This document shows positions 33,344 to 43,168 of a stretch of 64,000 nt of DNA, in pieces. The position numbers were made by a program, and so were the translations under genes. The stretch's first letter is position 1, and each line of letters begins with the position of its first letter. The stretch comes from JBBQLG01 sp038327655 (lineage in GTDB: Bacteria; Bacteroidota; Bacteroidia; Cytophagales; Spirosomataceae), in NCBI GenBank assembly GCA_038327655.1, contig JBBQLG010000006.1, positions 1 through 64,000 of the forward strand, read 5' to 3'. The notes under the pieces are model-generated. The model worked only from the letters and a program-made list of their open reading frames with translations. It made no database searches and had not been told where the DNA came from.

Positions 33344-35932
33344 ATGAAACAACTATACTTCGCTGGAATACTGGCAATTGCGGGTATGCTGGCAGCGATA
33401 CCGGTACGTGCCCAGAAAGCGTCCCATCTCCTGACTGATTACGAGCGATTCGCGGTAAAGCAACGGAGTTTTCCCGGTCGGGAGATTATCTGCCCGGCGG
33501 GTTTTGTCGACGCCTTTACAAAGACGGGGGTTATCAACAACCGGAGTGCGCGGACCTCGGGCGTGGTATCCTCGACCTTTATTGTGGAGTACACCGGGTT
33601 CACGCCCGATGCGCAAAACGCGTTTCAGTACGCTGTAGACATCTGGTCGACGCTGATCTCATCGCCGATACCAATTCGTATCAAGGCGGACTGGATGGCA
33701 TTAGCTAATGGCATATTAGGTTCAGCCAACCCGGCGACAACCCGCGTGGGCACGGATGGTACGCAGTGGGCATTCGGACAATATCCGGTGGCACTGGCCG
33801 AAAAGATTGCCCGGCGGCAACTCAACGCGTCGACGGACCCCGACATCAGAGCACGGTTCAGCAACCAGATAAACTGGTATTTCGGCACGGACGGCAATAC
33901 ACCCAAGGGACAGTACGACCTGGTAACGGTTGTGTTGCATGAAATAGGGCACGGGTTAGGCTTCACCGGCGACATCCGTGCAACGGATGCCAAGACCGCA
34001 GCGGACTATGGGTTTCCATCGCCGTTCGACCACTTTGTTGAGAACATGGCTGGTGCCCGTTTAGTAAACGCCCAATCGTTTGCCAACGGCTCTGCCGCCT
34101 TGCTGAAACAGCTCACGGGCGGCAACCTGTATTTCAACGGCCCCATTGTACAGCAGCGCGATGGTCAGCGGCCCCGGCTTTATGCGCCCACGACCTACTC
34201 GGATGGATCAACGCTGTACCACATGGATGAGAACACGTATCCGGCTGGCAACATCAATTCACTGATGACGTATGCCGTCGGTACGGCCGAAGCCATTCAT
34301 ACGCCGGGACCGCTCGTGCTGGATATGTTCCGCGATATCGAATGGAACACCACCTCCGTGCTGCACACACCACTGACGGATCAGGAGGATGTCCGTGCCC
34401 TGACGTTCCAGACCCGTATTGTCAGTGATACCACCGTAACGCCGGGTTCCGTGAAGTTTTTTTACCATACCGGCCCTATTTCCGGCACGGCCACACCCCC
34501 GTTTACGGAAGGACCGGTAACCCAGACGGCTGATCAGTTCGCCTTTACGTTACCGGCTGCGCAGGCGCAGAACACCATTCAGTATTATTTCCAGGCGCAG
34601 GATGCTTCGGGCCGTACCTCTTCGAACCCCGGTAAAAATCTGATTGGCCGACAGGTATACTATCAGATCATCGTGGGACCCGACAATATTCCACCCCGCG
34701 TGACCCACAGCCCAAGTTCGCCCCTGCTCCTGACCACCCAGGCCGACAGCATTCCGCTGTTGGTGGGCGTGGCCGATGATCGCTCCTTTGGCATTGATAC
34801 CGCTTACGTCGAGTACCTGATTAATGGCGTGGCCCGGCCTAATCTGCCGCTGATAAACGCCCCGTTGAGTGGGGTGGACAGTATCTACCGCGCATCCATC
34901 AAGTTTCCGGTGGCCGTGAAGGCGGGTGATCGGCTTCAGTATCGCATCATTGCCCGCGATAAATCCCGTGCGAAGAACCAGACGATCAAACCGGCTACGG
35001 GCTACTACGAAGTATCTTTCGCGGCACCCCAAACGGCCGTACGAACGCAGTACAGCAATACGTTTGCGAACATTGCGGCTTCCAGTGCCGATTTTGCCGG
35101 TAATAGTTTCAGTATTACGCAGCCGACAGGTTTCCCCGACCCGGCCATCCATTCGGAGCACAATTACCGAAACGGCGACGACGTAAATTACCAGTCGAAC
35201 TACACGTATACATTACTGGCACCCATTAAAATCAAAGCCAATTCTGACAGTGCCACGATGCGGTTCGATGAAATTGTGTTGGTTGAACCCGGCGACGACG
35301 GCAGCATTTTCGGCACTGATGCCTTCTTTGATTACGTAATTGTCGAAGGTTCGCGGGATAATGGCAAAACCTGGCTCCCCTTCCTGAATGGCTACGATTC
35401 GCGCGATCAGGCCGACTGGCTGGCTACCTTCAATTCTAAATTCACCGGTACGGGCCTCGACCGTAATTCGGCGGGTGTCGGTACGCCCGCGCTGTATCAC
35501 CGGCGGGAAATCGGCCTTCAGAACAACTTTGCGCCCAACGAAACCGTGCTGATCCGGTTCCGGTTGTTTGCCGACCAACTCTCCAACGGCTGGGGCTGGG
35601 CCATCGACAACCTCCAGATTCAAGTGCCCCCGCCACCACCGGTATTGGCCACGGCCGAGCCAGCCAACCCCGCCGGTACGTTCTCGGTCTACCCGAACCC
35701 GGCCACGACAGGATCGCTGCGCATCGACGCACAGTTAGCCAGCCCGGTTGCCGAAGCAGGTTTATCGGTGCAGAATGCGGCCGGGCAGACGCTCCGTCAG
35801 CAGACGCTCGCGGTGGGCGGAACAACCGTTAAAGCCCAGCTTGATTTGGGTCAGCTACCGGCCGGTTTGTACTTCCTGAAGCTACAGGCAGGCGATTCCG
35901 TGTTGACAAAGAAGGTGCTGATAACGAAGTAA
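33344..35932 (+). CDS. T9SS-exported metalloprotease-like protein
   Basis: 862 residues from the ATG at 33344, opening a signal peptide (LYFAGILAIAGMLAAIPVRAQ). A zincin-like motif HEIGHGLGFTGD lies near residue 199; it has the HExxHxxG core but Gly where metzincins carry their third ligand, with Asp next to it. The middle has beta-sandwich-like repeats, and the last 75 residues are a Por secretion-system sorting domain (FSVYPNPATTGSLRIDAQ, AGLYFLKLQAGD, KKVLITK). Predicted to be exported through T9SS and attached to the cell surface or released. Substrate unknown. Confidence 0.88.
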   Translation: MKQLYFAGILAIAGMLAAIPVRAQKASHLLTDYERFAVKQRSFPGREIICPAGFVDAFTKTGVINNRSARTSGVVSSTFIVEYTGFTPDAQNAFQYAVDIWSTLISSPIPIRIKADWMALANGILGSANPATTRVGTDGTQWAFGQYPVALAEKIARRQLNASTDPDIRARFSNQINWYFGTDGNTPKGQYDLVTVVLHEIGHGLGFTGDIRATDAKTAADYGFPSPFDHFVENMAGARLVNAQSFANGSAALLKQLTGGNLYFNGPIVQQRDGQRPRLYAPTTYSDGSTLYHMDENTYPAGNINSLMTYAVGTAEAIHTPGPLVLDMFRDIEWNTTSVLHTPLTDQEDVRALTFQTRIVSDTTVTPGSVKFFYHTGPISGTATPPFTEGPVTQTADQFAFTLPAAQAQNTIQYYFQAQDASGRTSSNPGKNLIGRQVYYQIIVGPDNIPPRVTHSPSSPLLLTTQADSIPLLVGVADDRSFGIDTAYVEYLINGVARPNLPLINAPLSGVDSIYRASIKFPVAVKAGDRLQYRIIARDKSRAKNQTIKPATGYYEVSFAAPQTAVRTQYSNTFANIAASSADFAGNSFSITQPTGFPDPAIHSEHNYRNGDDVNYQSNYTYTLLAPIKIKANSDSATMRFDEIVLVEPGDDGSIFGTDAFFDYVIVEGSRDNGKTWLPFLNGYDSRDQADWLATFNSKFTGTGLDRNSAGVGTPALYHRREIGLQNNFAPNETVLIRFRLFADQLSNGWGWAIDNLQIQVPPPPPVLATAEPANPAGTFSVYPNPATTGSLRIDAQLASPVAEAGLSVQNAAGQTLRQQTLAVGGTTVKAQLDLGQLPAGLYFLKLQAGDSVLTKKVLITK

Positions 35933-35936
35933 CAGG

Positions 35937-36806
35937 ATGGCTACTTTAGAAAACGCCCACGTGCGCGTTCAGATTCGCCCAAAAGGGGCGGAGTTAACCT
36001 CGCTGGTCAATCTGGCCACCGGAACGGAGCACATCTGGCAGGCCAACCCGGATGTCTGGGCCTGGCACGCGCCGAACCTGTTTCCGGTGGTGGGCGGTTG
36101 TCTGAACAATCAACTGCTCATCAACGGGCGGGCGTACCCAATGGAGCGGCACGGCTTTGCCCGGCAGTCGGTGTTTACGGAGTTGGAATCGAGTCAGACA
36201 CGCGCCGTTTTTTCATTGCGGTCAACGGATGTAACCCGCGAGAAGTACCCGTTTATCTTCGATTTTCAGATCATCTATGAACTGAATGGACCACAACTAT
36301 CGGTTACGTACCGAGTCGTGAACGAAGGCAACGACCCAATGTGGTTTTCGGTGGGTGCGCATCCGGCCTTTAACGTGCCGTTTACGCCGGGAGAAGCCTA
36401 CGAGTCCTATGCCATCGCGTTTGAGTACGAAGAATCGCTCCAAACGAACCTGTTAGCCCCCAGCGGACTGTTCTCCGGCGAGATACAACCAGTTGCTTTG
36501 CACGGACATAACCTGCCGCTGACAAAACATCTGTTTGATAACGACGCGCTGGTATTCAAAAATCTGCAATCACGCCGGGTAGTCCTTAAAAGCACCAACA
36601 ACGATCACTCAATTACCGTCGCTTACCGCGGCTTTCCGTATTTGGGTCTGTGGGCCAAGCCGGGCGCACCATTCGTTTGCATTGAGCCATGGTTAGGGTG
36701 TGCCGATTCGGAAGGAGACCCAAAACCCATTGAGCAGAAAGAATTGATTCAGCACGTCGATGCCGGTAGTGTGTTCGAGGCTGCTTTCACAATTGAGGTT
36801 AAATAG
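35937..36806 (+). CDS. Aldose 1-epimerase family protein
   Basis: 289 residues with the galactose mutarotase-like beta-sandwich signature: AWHAPNLFPVVGGCLNN, YPMERHGFARQSVF and WFSVGAHPAFNVPF, whose His residues match the mutarotase/YeaD-type active site. Cytoplasmic (no signal peptide). Probably interconverts anomers of a sugar or sugar phosphate; the exact sugar is not known. It starts 4 bases after the T9SS protein gene and may be co-transcribed. Confidence 0.9.
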   Translation: MATLENAHVRVQIRPKGAELTSLVNLATGTEHIWQANPDVWAWHAPNLFPVVGGCLNNQLLINGRAYPMERHGFARQSVFTELESSQTRAVFSLRSTDVTREKYPFIFDFQIIYELNGPQLSVTYRVVNEGNDPMWFSVGAHPAFNVPFTPGEAYESYAIAFEYEESLQTNLLAPSGLFSGEIQPVALHGHNLPLTKHLFDNDALVFKNLQSRRVVLKSTNNDHSITVAYRGFPYLGLWAKPGAPFVCIEPWLGCADSEGDPKPIEQKELIQHVDAGSVFEAAFTIEVK

Positions 36807-36818
36807 CGGATGGGCGTA

Positions 36819-36864
36819 ACAGCAACGGGGCGCAACTTTTCAGAAAGTTGCGCCCCGTTGCTGT
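36819..36864. terminator. 21-bp perfect inverted repeat at a convergent junction
   Basis: Arms 36819-36839 and 36844-36864 (ACAGCAACGGGGCGCAACTTT and complement) with loop TCAG. It sits 13 bases after the epimerase stop and 20 before the OmpA gene end. Confidence 0.8.
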
Positions 36865-36883
36865 GTTTACTGTAGACGCCAGA

Positions 36884-37771
36884 TTACCGGGTGCTTTGCT
36901 GAGCGGGGGTAAGCAGGTTAAAGAACTGATCCAATTTCGGCGTCAGGATAATCTCCGTCCGGCGATTGACCCGGCGACCATCAACCGTTGCGTTGTCTTC
37001 TTTAGGCGCAAACTCCGAGCGGCCACCCGCCGTTAGCCGGTCGGGCCGAACGCCGAATTTGGTTTGCAGCAACCGCGCCACCGACGTAGCCCGCAGCGCA
37101 CTCAGGTCCCAGTTGTCTTTGATCAGATTGGTCGAAATGGGTACCGCATCGGTATGGCCTTCGATCAGGATATCCAGTTCGTTGTGGTCGTTGATTACGC
37201 GGGCCACTTTTTCCAGCACCGTTTCGGCCTGTGCATTCACCTCGTACCGGCCCGATGGGTACAGCAGTTTATCCGAGATCGACACGTACACAACGCCCTT
37301 CTTCACTTCTACCTGAACATCCTGATCGTTAATGTCGGCCAGTGACCGTTTCAGATTCATCACCAACGCCAGGTTCAGCGAGTCTTTACGCTGAATGGAT
37401 GAGTTCAGATTATTGACCGTTTTGGTTTGTTCGTTGAGTGTTTCGAGCGATTTACGGATGCTTTCTGCGCCGGATTTGCTCACGATGGACAGGTCAGACA
37501 TCCGGTCCAGCAGGTTGGTGTTGGTCTTTTTGAGGTAGTCTACCTGCGCCTGCAGATCGGCGACCTGCTTGTCTTTCGCCAGTAGGTCGGAGTCTTTACC
37601 ACGCAGTGAGGCTTGTAAATCAGCCGTTTTTTTATCGCAGTCCGCTAAGCCAGCCAATGCCTTTTCGTGGGCTGCCTGCAATGATTGTAATTCAAGCATC
37701 CGCTTCTTGCTTTTGCAGGACGAAGCCGAAAAAAGCGCCAGCATGGCGCAACCAATTATCATTTTTTTCAT
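36884..37771 (-). CDS. OmpA-family lipoprotein with coiled coil
   Basis: 295 residues from the ATG at 37771. Lipoprotein signal (IIGCAMLALFSASSCKSKK; the Cys in SASSC fits a lipobox), a long coiled coil from about residue 25 to 150 with heptad-like LQAQVDYLKKTNTNLLDRM, then an OmpA C-terminal peptidoglycan-binding domain (ILIEGHTDAVPIS and NRRTEIILTP). Likely tethers the outer membrane to the cell wall. Transcribed alone and convergent with the epimerase gene. Confidence 0.9.
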   Translation of the reverse strand: MKKMIIGCAMLALFSASSCKSKKRMLELQSLQAAHEKALAGLADCDKKTADLQASLRGKDSDLLAKDKQVADLQAQVDYLKKTNTNLLDRMSDLSIVSKSGAESIRKSLETLNEQTKTVNNLNSSIQRKDSLNLALVMNLKRSLADINDQDVQVEVKKGVVYVSISDKLLYPSGRYEVNAQAETVLEKVARVINDHNELDILIEGHTDAVPISTNLIKDNWDLSALRATSVARLLQTKFGVRPDRLTAGGRSEFAPKEDNATVDGRRVNRRTEIILTPKLDQFFNLLTPAQQSTR

Positions 37772-37956
37772 AATACAGAATAGTATACGGGTTGGTAACG
37801 ATAGCAACCGTTAGAAGCATACAACCCCCAAAATTAATAATCTGTTTGCTACCAAGCACACTGCTCCCCTGAAATAGTCGAAACCACACAATTGTCATTG
37901 ACCACTAAATCAGGTAGATAGGCGTATCTTTACCGGCAATAAACGCTCTCAAAACT

Positions 37957-38616
37957 ATGAAAAGCCTATTTTTAAGCACCGTATTGCTGGCAACTGTCAC
38001 CGGCACGTACGCCCAGAATAATCTGATGAACAAGATGGCGGAGAAAACGGCACTGACGCCCGGTGTTGTCGTTGCGCCAGCCGACACGGCGGCTAAAGCA
38101 GCCTCCGATACCGCCATTGTGGTGTTGGATCAGGCGGTTGCGGCCAGCAAAACGGGCGATAAATCGGCTACCGTGCAGGCCCTTCAAACGGGGGCAACAG
38201 CCCTGGAAACAGAAGCCAAAACCAGCACGGGCAGCTTCAAAGACAAACTCACCGGTCAGGCCGGGAACCTGAAAAAACTGATCCCGGCGGCAAAGAGTGG
38301 TTTGCTCAATGCGGGGGTGCTGCAAAAGGCAATTAGTTTAGCCAAGATGGCGTTTGCCGCCAATAAAATTGAAAAATTGATGGGTGGCAGTAATTTACTC
38401 GGCAGCATCGGCGGACTAACGTCCAACCTCGGTGTACTGCAAAGTGCACTACCCGCGTTGGGCGGGGGCGCATCAGGCGCGGGCGAGTCGCTCATCAGTG
38501 GGGCACTCAGCAGTGTGTCGCAATTAAACGGTGGTGGTCAGACGGCTACGGCGGCCGAACCGGCTCTGCGCGGCCAACTCACGTCCGTGCTGGGCTTCGT
38601 AAAGGGCGTGCTCTGA
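37957..38616 (+). CDS. Ala-rich secreted protein of unknown function
   Basis: 219 residues with a signal peptide (MKSLFLSTVLLATVTGTYAQ). The mature protein is rich in Ala, Gly, Lys and Thr and predicted mostly helical (AVAASKTGDKSATVQALQTG), with a Gly/Ser-rich C-terminal third (ALGGGASGAGESLISGALS). No family recognised. The start is supported by the clear signal sequence. Followed by a terminator. Confidence 0.65.
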   Translation: MKSLFLSTVLLATVTGTYAQNNLMNKMAEKTALTPGVVVAPADTAAKAASDTAIVVLDQAVAASKTGDKSATVQALQTGATALETEAKTSTGSFKDKLTGQAGNLKKLIPAAKSGLLNAGVLQKAISLAKMAFAANKIEKLMGGSNLLGSIGGLTSNLGVLQSALPALGGGASGAGESLISGALSSVSQLNGGGQTATAAEPALRGQLTSVLGFVKGVL

Positions 38617-38645
38617 TAACGGCGCAACCCATAATTGATATCAGG

Positions 38646-38682
38646 AAGGTCTCTCAACGCATGGTTGGGAGACCTTTACTTT
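38646..38682 (+). terminator. Terminator after the Ala-rich secreted protein gene
   Basis: 13-bp stem AAGGTCTCTCAAC with GTTGGGAGACCTT (one G-U pair), 5-base loop, then TACTTTT. Confidence 0.75.
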
Positions 38683-38787
38683 TGTATCCTGCGCTGTTCA
38701 GTAGTATATTCTGTTCAGCAATTATCGTCGGGTTGCATTAACTTGCGGTAGGGTTTTGCCCGCGTACCGGGCGATTGGTAAGCAAAC

Positions 38788-40011
38788 ATGAAGATTTTAC
38801 ACACCGCCGACTGGCATCTGGGGAAACGGCTGCACGACTTTCACCGGCTGGCCGAACAGAAGGATGTGCTGAATGAAATCGTGGCCATTGCCAAACGCGA
38901 AGCCGTCGATTTAGTACTGATTGCGGGCGACCTGTTCGATACCTTCAACCCTAACCCAGCGGCCGAAGACCTCCTCTACGAAACACTGAAACGCTTGGCC
39001 GACGGGGGACGCCGGGCCGTGGTGGCCATTGCGGGCAACCATGATAATCCGGAGCGTATTGAAGCGCAGGACCATTTTGCGCGGGAATGTAACATCGTGC
39101 TCACGGGTTTTCCCCTCACCGAAGTGCGCCCGTTCGACTGCGACATCAAAATTCTGCGGTCGGCACCGGGTTTTGTAGAGTTGCAACTACCCGGTCAGAC
39201 GTTTCCGGTGCGTATAATCCTGACGCCCTACGCCAACGAAAGCCGGCTGCGGGCATACTTCGGTCTGACCAACCCCGACGATCAACTGCGCCAACGGTTG
39301 CAGGAACACTGGACCCATCTGGCCGACACGTACATGGACGAGGAGGGCGTTAATTTGCTGATGGCGCATTTGTTCGTGATGAAGCGCGGGGGCGAGCAAC
39401 CCGACGAGTGCGACGGTGAAAAAAGTATCCTGATTGGTGGCGCATCGGTCATCTACAGCGATCAGATTCCGTCCCACGTTCAGTATGCCGCGCTGGGTCA
39501 TTTGCACCGATATCAGCACATTGGCGGGGGCAGTTGTCCGGTGGTGTACAGCAGCAGTCCGCTTGGCTACAGTTTTGCCGAAGCCGACCAGCAAAAATAC
39601 GTGGTGCTGATCGACGCGGAGCCGGGGCAGGCCGTAACGGTAACGCCGGTTGCGCTCGAAAAAGGCAAGCGCCTGTTGCGGCAACGGTTTACCCATGTCG
39701 ATGATGCGCTGAACTGGCTGCAGAACAACCCCGACTGCTACTCCGAGATCACGATTCAGACCCCCGTTTACCTCACTGGCGACGAGCAGCGGCAACTCCG
39801 GCAGGCGCACGAGGGGTTAGTAACCATCATCCCCGAAATTAGAACCGCGTCCGTTACTGACGATGAGAAAACCGCCGAATCGACTATCGACCTCAACGAG
39901 CAGATCGAAACGTTGTTTACGGGTTATTTTAAATCTCGAAACAAGGGACAGGCACCCAACGAACGACTACTTGATCTGTTTCAGGAAATTTTAGCCACCG
40001 ACCCCGAATGA
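38788..40011 (+). CDS. sbcD: Exonuclease SbcCD, nuclease subunit D
   Basis: 407-residue Mre11-type Mn-dependent phosphoesterase; with SbcC it opens hairpins and trims protein-blocked DNA ends. All phosphoesterase motifs are present: HTADWHLGKRLHDF, IAGDLFDTFNPNP, VAIAGNHDNPERI, LLMAHLFVMKRGG and YAALGHLHRYQHI. Length is normal. Its TGA overlaps the sbcC ATG (ATGA), the usual sbcDC arrangement. Confidence 0.97.
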   Translation: MKILHTADWHLGKRLHDFHRLAEQKDVLNEIVAIAKREAVDLVLIAGDLFDTFNPNPAAEDLLYETLKRLADGGRRAVVAIAGNHDNPERIEAQDHFARECNIVLTGFPLTEVRPFDCDIKILRSAPGFVELQLPGQTFPVRIILTPYANESRLRAYFGLTNPDDQLRQRLQEHWTHLADTYMDEEGVNLLMAHLFVMKRGGEQPDECDGEKSILIGGASVIYSDQIPSHVQYAALGHLHRYQHIGGGSCPVVYSSSPLGYSFAEADQQKYVVLIDAEPGQAVTVTPVALEKGKRLLRQRFTHVDDALNWLQNNPDCYSEITIQTPVYLTGDEQRQLRQAHEGLVTIIPEIRTASVTDDEKTAESTIDLNEQIETLFTGYFKSRNKGQAPNERLLDLFQEILATDPE

Positions 40012-43000
40012 TCCCCGTCAAATTGTGCGTTCAGGGCCTTTACTCGTACCAGACCCTTCAGGAAGTTGAGTTTAGGCAGTTGATTGGCGCGAGTGTGTTC
40101 GGCATTTTCGGCAAGGTGGGCAGCGGCAAATCATCGTTGCTGGAAGCCATCAGCTTTGCCCTCTACGGCGAAAGCGAACGGCTGAACGGCCGCGACAACC
40201 GGGCTTATAACATGATGAACCTGAAGTCGAAGCACCTGATCATCGACTTTGAGTTTCAGGCCGGTGCCGATCAGCAGCTTTACAAATTTGTGTATGAAGC
40301 GAAGAGGCATGAGAAAAAGCACCATGAAATCGCCAGTACCGAACGACGCTCGTTTCAGTGGGAAGACGGTCAATGGCGGCCTCTGGGTCTGGAGAAAGAC
40401 AACGTTGCCGCGCTGACCAAGTCGATTCTGGGACTGGATTACGATAATTTTAAGCGAACAATCATTATTCCACAAAACCAGTTTCGGGAGTTTCTGGAAC
40501 TCCCGCCCAAAGACCGGACCGAGATGATGAGCCGCATGTTTCGGCTCGAAAAATACGATCTGGCCGGGCGGGTCGCAAAATTGGAAAAAATCAATGATGC
40601 CGCCCTGAACACAATCGAAGGGCAGTTGGAGGGCGTAGGCATGGCCACCCCCGAAGCCATTAAACAAGCCCGGCAGGCAGTAGAAGCCGTTGAGTTGACC
40701 ATCCAAGAAAAAGAAGAGGAGATCATCCGTTTTGACAGCCGCGAGCAACAGTTACAACGGCTCCAGAAGCGCCATCAGGAGCGGGCCGATGCCGGGACAG
40801 CACTCGACAAGTTAAAGCAGGAGCAGCCGACCTTCGAGCGTATCCGGGCGCAGATTGAGAGGTATGAACGCTGTACGCAGTTATTCAGCGTGTTGTTCAG
40901 TCAGGCGGATGGTATCACGACACAGCAGCAGCAAATCGCCGACGAATTGCAAAAATCAACCGTACGCCTGACTATTACCGCCCGGCAACTCCCAGCACTG
41001 GAGCAGGCGTATCAGGCGGCACTAACAGCGTTCGAGAACCGGGACGAGTTGCAGAAACAGATTGACGAATTAGACGAGGTACGATTTATCCAGGGAATTC
41101 AGTATTCGATTGACCAACAGACCCTCACCCGCGACGAACTACAAAAAAGCCTTGACGCGCAGGCCGTAGAGATCGAGCGGCTGAAAGCGGAGCGAACGAA
41201 ACATCAAACCATTGTTGATCAGGTCGGGAGCCGTGCTTCGCAGTTAGAACAGCTCTACGCTATGCAAAACTGGTTCACCGCCTACCTACCGCTGAAGAAA
41301 GCCGTCGATGACCTTGACCGAAAAATTCAGGCGTACGACAAGGCATTACAGGACATTAAAGCGCGGAAAGACAAGGCATTGGTAGACTTTCCAGACTGGG
41401 AAAAACTAACGTCTAGGCAGTTGCCCGAAGCTATTCAGCAAGCCCTCGACGCACAGCAGCATATAGTCAATCAACGAAAAGCCGTTTACGACGACGATGT
41501 ACTACGGAAAAAGCTGCATCAATACGCCACGGCCCTTAGCGACGGAAAACCCTGTCCGCTCTGTGGGTCAACGCATCATCCCACCATCAGTCACGATGTT
41601 ATGATTGATGACGATGTAGCCCGCAGTCAGGCGGCCCTGCGTGCAGCCGAGCAGCACAGCCGGGACCTGAATACACTGCTGGGCGTAGCCGCCGGGTTGC
41701 TTGGCGAAATCAAAACGGTGCATGGCCAGGGCAAAACGCTGGTAAACGAACAGGCCGAGGCCGCACTCCAGCGCACGATACACGAAGACCGGTTCGCGTG
41801 GCCGGGCTTTACAATGGATCAGGATGGTGAGGTAAACGACGCTATCCGACAGGAAAACGATACACAGCGGAAGCTTCGTACCGCCGGAGATGCCATCAGC
41901 AGTATCAACCGACAATTAGAGGGATTAGAGCAGAAAAGGGCTGGTACAAAGGGCGATGTTGCTACGCTGAACGGGAAGCTGGAGAGTCTGGCGGATACCG
42001 TGGCGAAACAAGTAGACAAATTAGTTTACTTTCAGCCCGCAGAAATCGGCCGGTTGAATCCTGAGTGCATTAACGATATAGTCGACAAACTAACCGCGCA
42101 GTATGAGCATACCAAGGACGTTTTTCAACAGACAGAACAGGAAAAATCAGCCGCCGAGGGGGAGTTGACGAAGTATAAAACGGAGGTTGGCACGTTCACG
42201 GGTCAGCAAACCGCGTTGCAAAAAGAACAGGATAAGCTGGAAGCAGCCATTGCCGATGCGCTTGCCCGGCATCACTTCACCCGGCCCGACGTAGACGCGC
42301 TCCTGCAAACCAAACTCGACGTTCCCACCGAGCGCGAACGGGTGCAAAAGTACCAGCAGCAATTGAGTACTGCTCAGAATCAATACAATACCCTGACAAC
42401 CGAGTTGGCCGGGACGCCTTTCGAACTGAACAACCTACAGAACGCCCGGCAGGATCTTAGCCGGGCACAGGGTGAACATAAGACACTGAATCAGCAACTG
42501 GGCGAGAATCGGGTTATTCACAGCGATCTGGTGACGCAGTGGGAGCGGAGGCAGGGTATCCAAAACCAGTTTGATGCCCTGACGCTCCGGGAAAAGGATT
42601 TAACGACGATGAAAGAATTGTTTCGGGCGCAGGGATTCGTCAACCACGTATCGTCGGTCTATCTCCAGAACCTGTGCGAAGCGGCCAGCAGCCGTTTTGC
42701 TAAACTGACCAACAATCAGCTTAAACTGGAAGTAGACGATAAGAACAATTTTCTAGTTCGCGACCATCTGAACGGCGGGAAAACCCGGCTCGCCAAAACG
42801 CTGTCAGGCGGGCAGTTATTTCAGGCGTCGCTGTCATTGGCCCTGGCTCTGTCGGATAACATTCAGCACCTGACCAAGTCGAAGCAGAACCTGTTTTTCT
42901 TAGACGAAGGGTTTGGTTCCCTGGACAAAGATTCGTTGCAATTAGTCTTTAAGACCCTTCAGGCACTCCGAAACGAAAACCGGATTGTCGGCATCATCTC

Positions 43001-43091
43001 GCACGTGGAAGAATTACAGCACGAAATAGAGACATTTATCTGCGCCGAACACTCGGATACCGGAAGCAGAATTGTGAGGAGCTGGGAATAA
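40008..43091 (+). CDS. sbcC: Exonuclease SbcCD, ATPase subunit C
   Basis: 1027-residue Rad50-type SMC ATPase. Walker A IFGKVGSGKSSLLEAISFAL near residue 40, long coiled coils on both sides of the zinc hook CPLCGSTHHP (about residue 515), ABC signature LSGGQLFQASLSLALAL and Walker B NLFFLDEGFGSLDKD. The length is normal for the family. The gene overlaps sbcD by 4 bases and ends in a 32-bp inverted repeat shared with convergent fabI. Confidence 0.97.
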   Translation: MIPVKLCVQGLYSYQTLQEVEFRQLIGASVFGIFGKVGSGKSSLLEAISFALYGESERLNGRDNRAYNMMNLKSKHLIIDFEFQAGADQQLYKFVYEAKRHEKKHHEIASTERRSFQWEDGQWRPLGLEKDNVAALTKSILGLDYDNFKRTIIIPQNQFREFLELPPKDRTEMMSRMFRLEKYDLAGRVAKLEKINDAALNTIEGQLEGVGMATPEAIKQARQAVEAVELTIQEKEEEIIRFDSREQQLQRLQKRHQERADAGTALDKLKQEQPTFERIRAQIERYERCTQLFSVLFSQADGITTQQQQIADELQKSTVRLTITARQLPALEQAYQAALTAFENRDELQKQIDELDEVRFIQGIQYSIDQQTLTRDELQKSLDAQAVEIERLKAERTKHQTIVDQVGSRASQLEQLYAMQNWFTAYLPLKKAVDDLDRKIQAYDKALQDIKARKDKALVDFPDWEKLTSRQLPEAIQQALDAQQHIVNQRKAVYDDDVLRKKLHQYATALSDGKPCPLCGSTHHPTISHDVMIDDDVARSQAALRAAEQHSRDLNTLLGVAAGLLGEIKTVHGQGKTLVNEQAEAALQRTIHEDRFAWPGFTMDQDGEVNDAIRQENDTQRKLRTAGDAISSINRQLEGLEQKRAGTKGDVATLNGKLESLADTVAKQVDKLVYFQPAEIGRLNPECINDIVDKLTAQYEHTKDVFQQTEQEKSAAEGELTKYKTEVGTFTGQQTALQKEQDKLEAAIADALARHHFTRPDVDALLQTKLDVPTERERVQKYQQQLSTAQNQYNTLTTELAGTPFELNNLQNARQDLSRAQGEHKTLNQQLGENRVIHSDLVTQWERRQGIQNQFDALTLREKDLTTMKELFRAQGFVNHVSSVYLQNLCEAASSRFAKLTNNQLKLEVDDKNNFLVRDHLNGGKTRLAKTLSGGQLFQASLSLALALSDNIQHLTKSKQNLFFLDEGFGSLDKDSLQLVFKTLQALRNENRIVGIISHVEELQHEIETFICAEHSDTGSRIVRSWE

Positions 43092-43160
43092 ATAAAACAG
43101 TCTGCCCCGACACATGCCATATCTTGACGATACGGCATGTGTCGGGGCAGACTGTTTTAT
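43092..43160. terminator. 32-bp inverted repeat filling the sbcC/fabI convergent gap
   Basis: Arms 43092-43123 and 43129-43160 match with one mismatch; loop TTGAC. The arms occupy nearly the whole 77-base gap between the two convergent stops and carry TTTTAT/ATAAAA ends. Probable bidirectional terminator. Confidence 0.8.
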
Positions 43161-43168
43161 GGATACTA

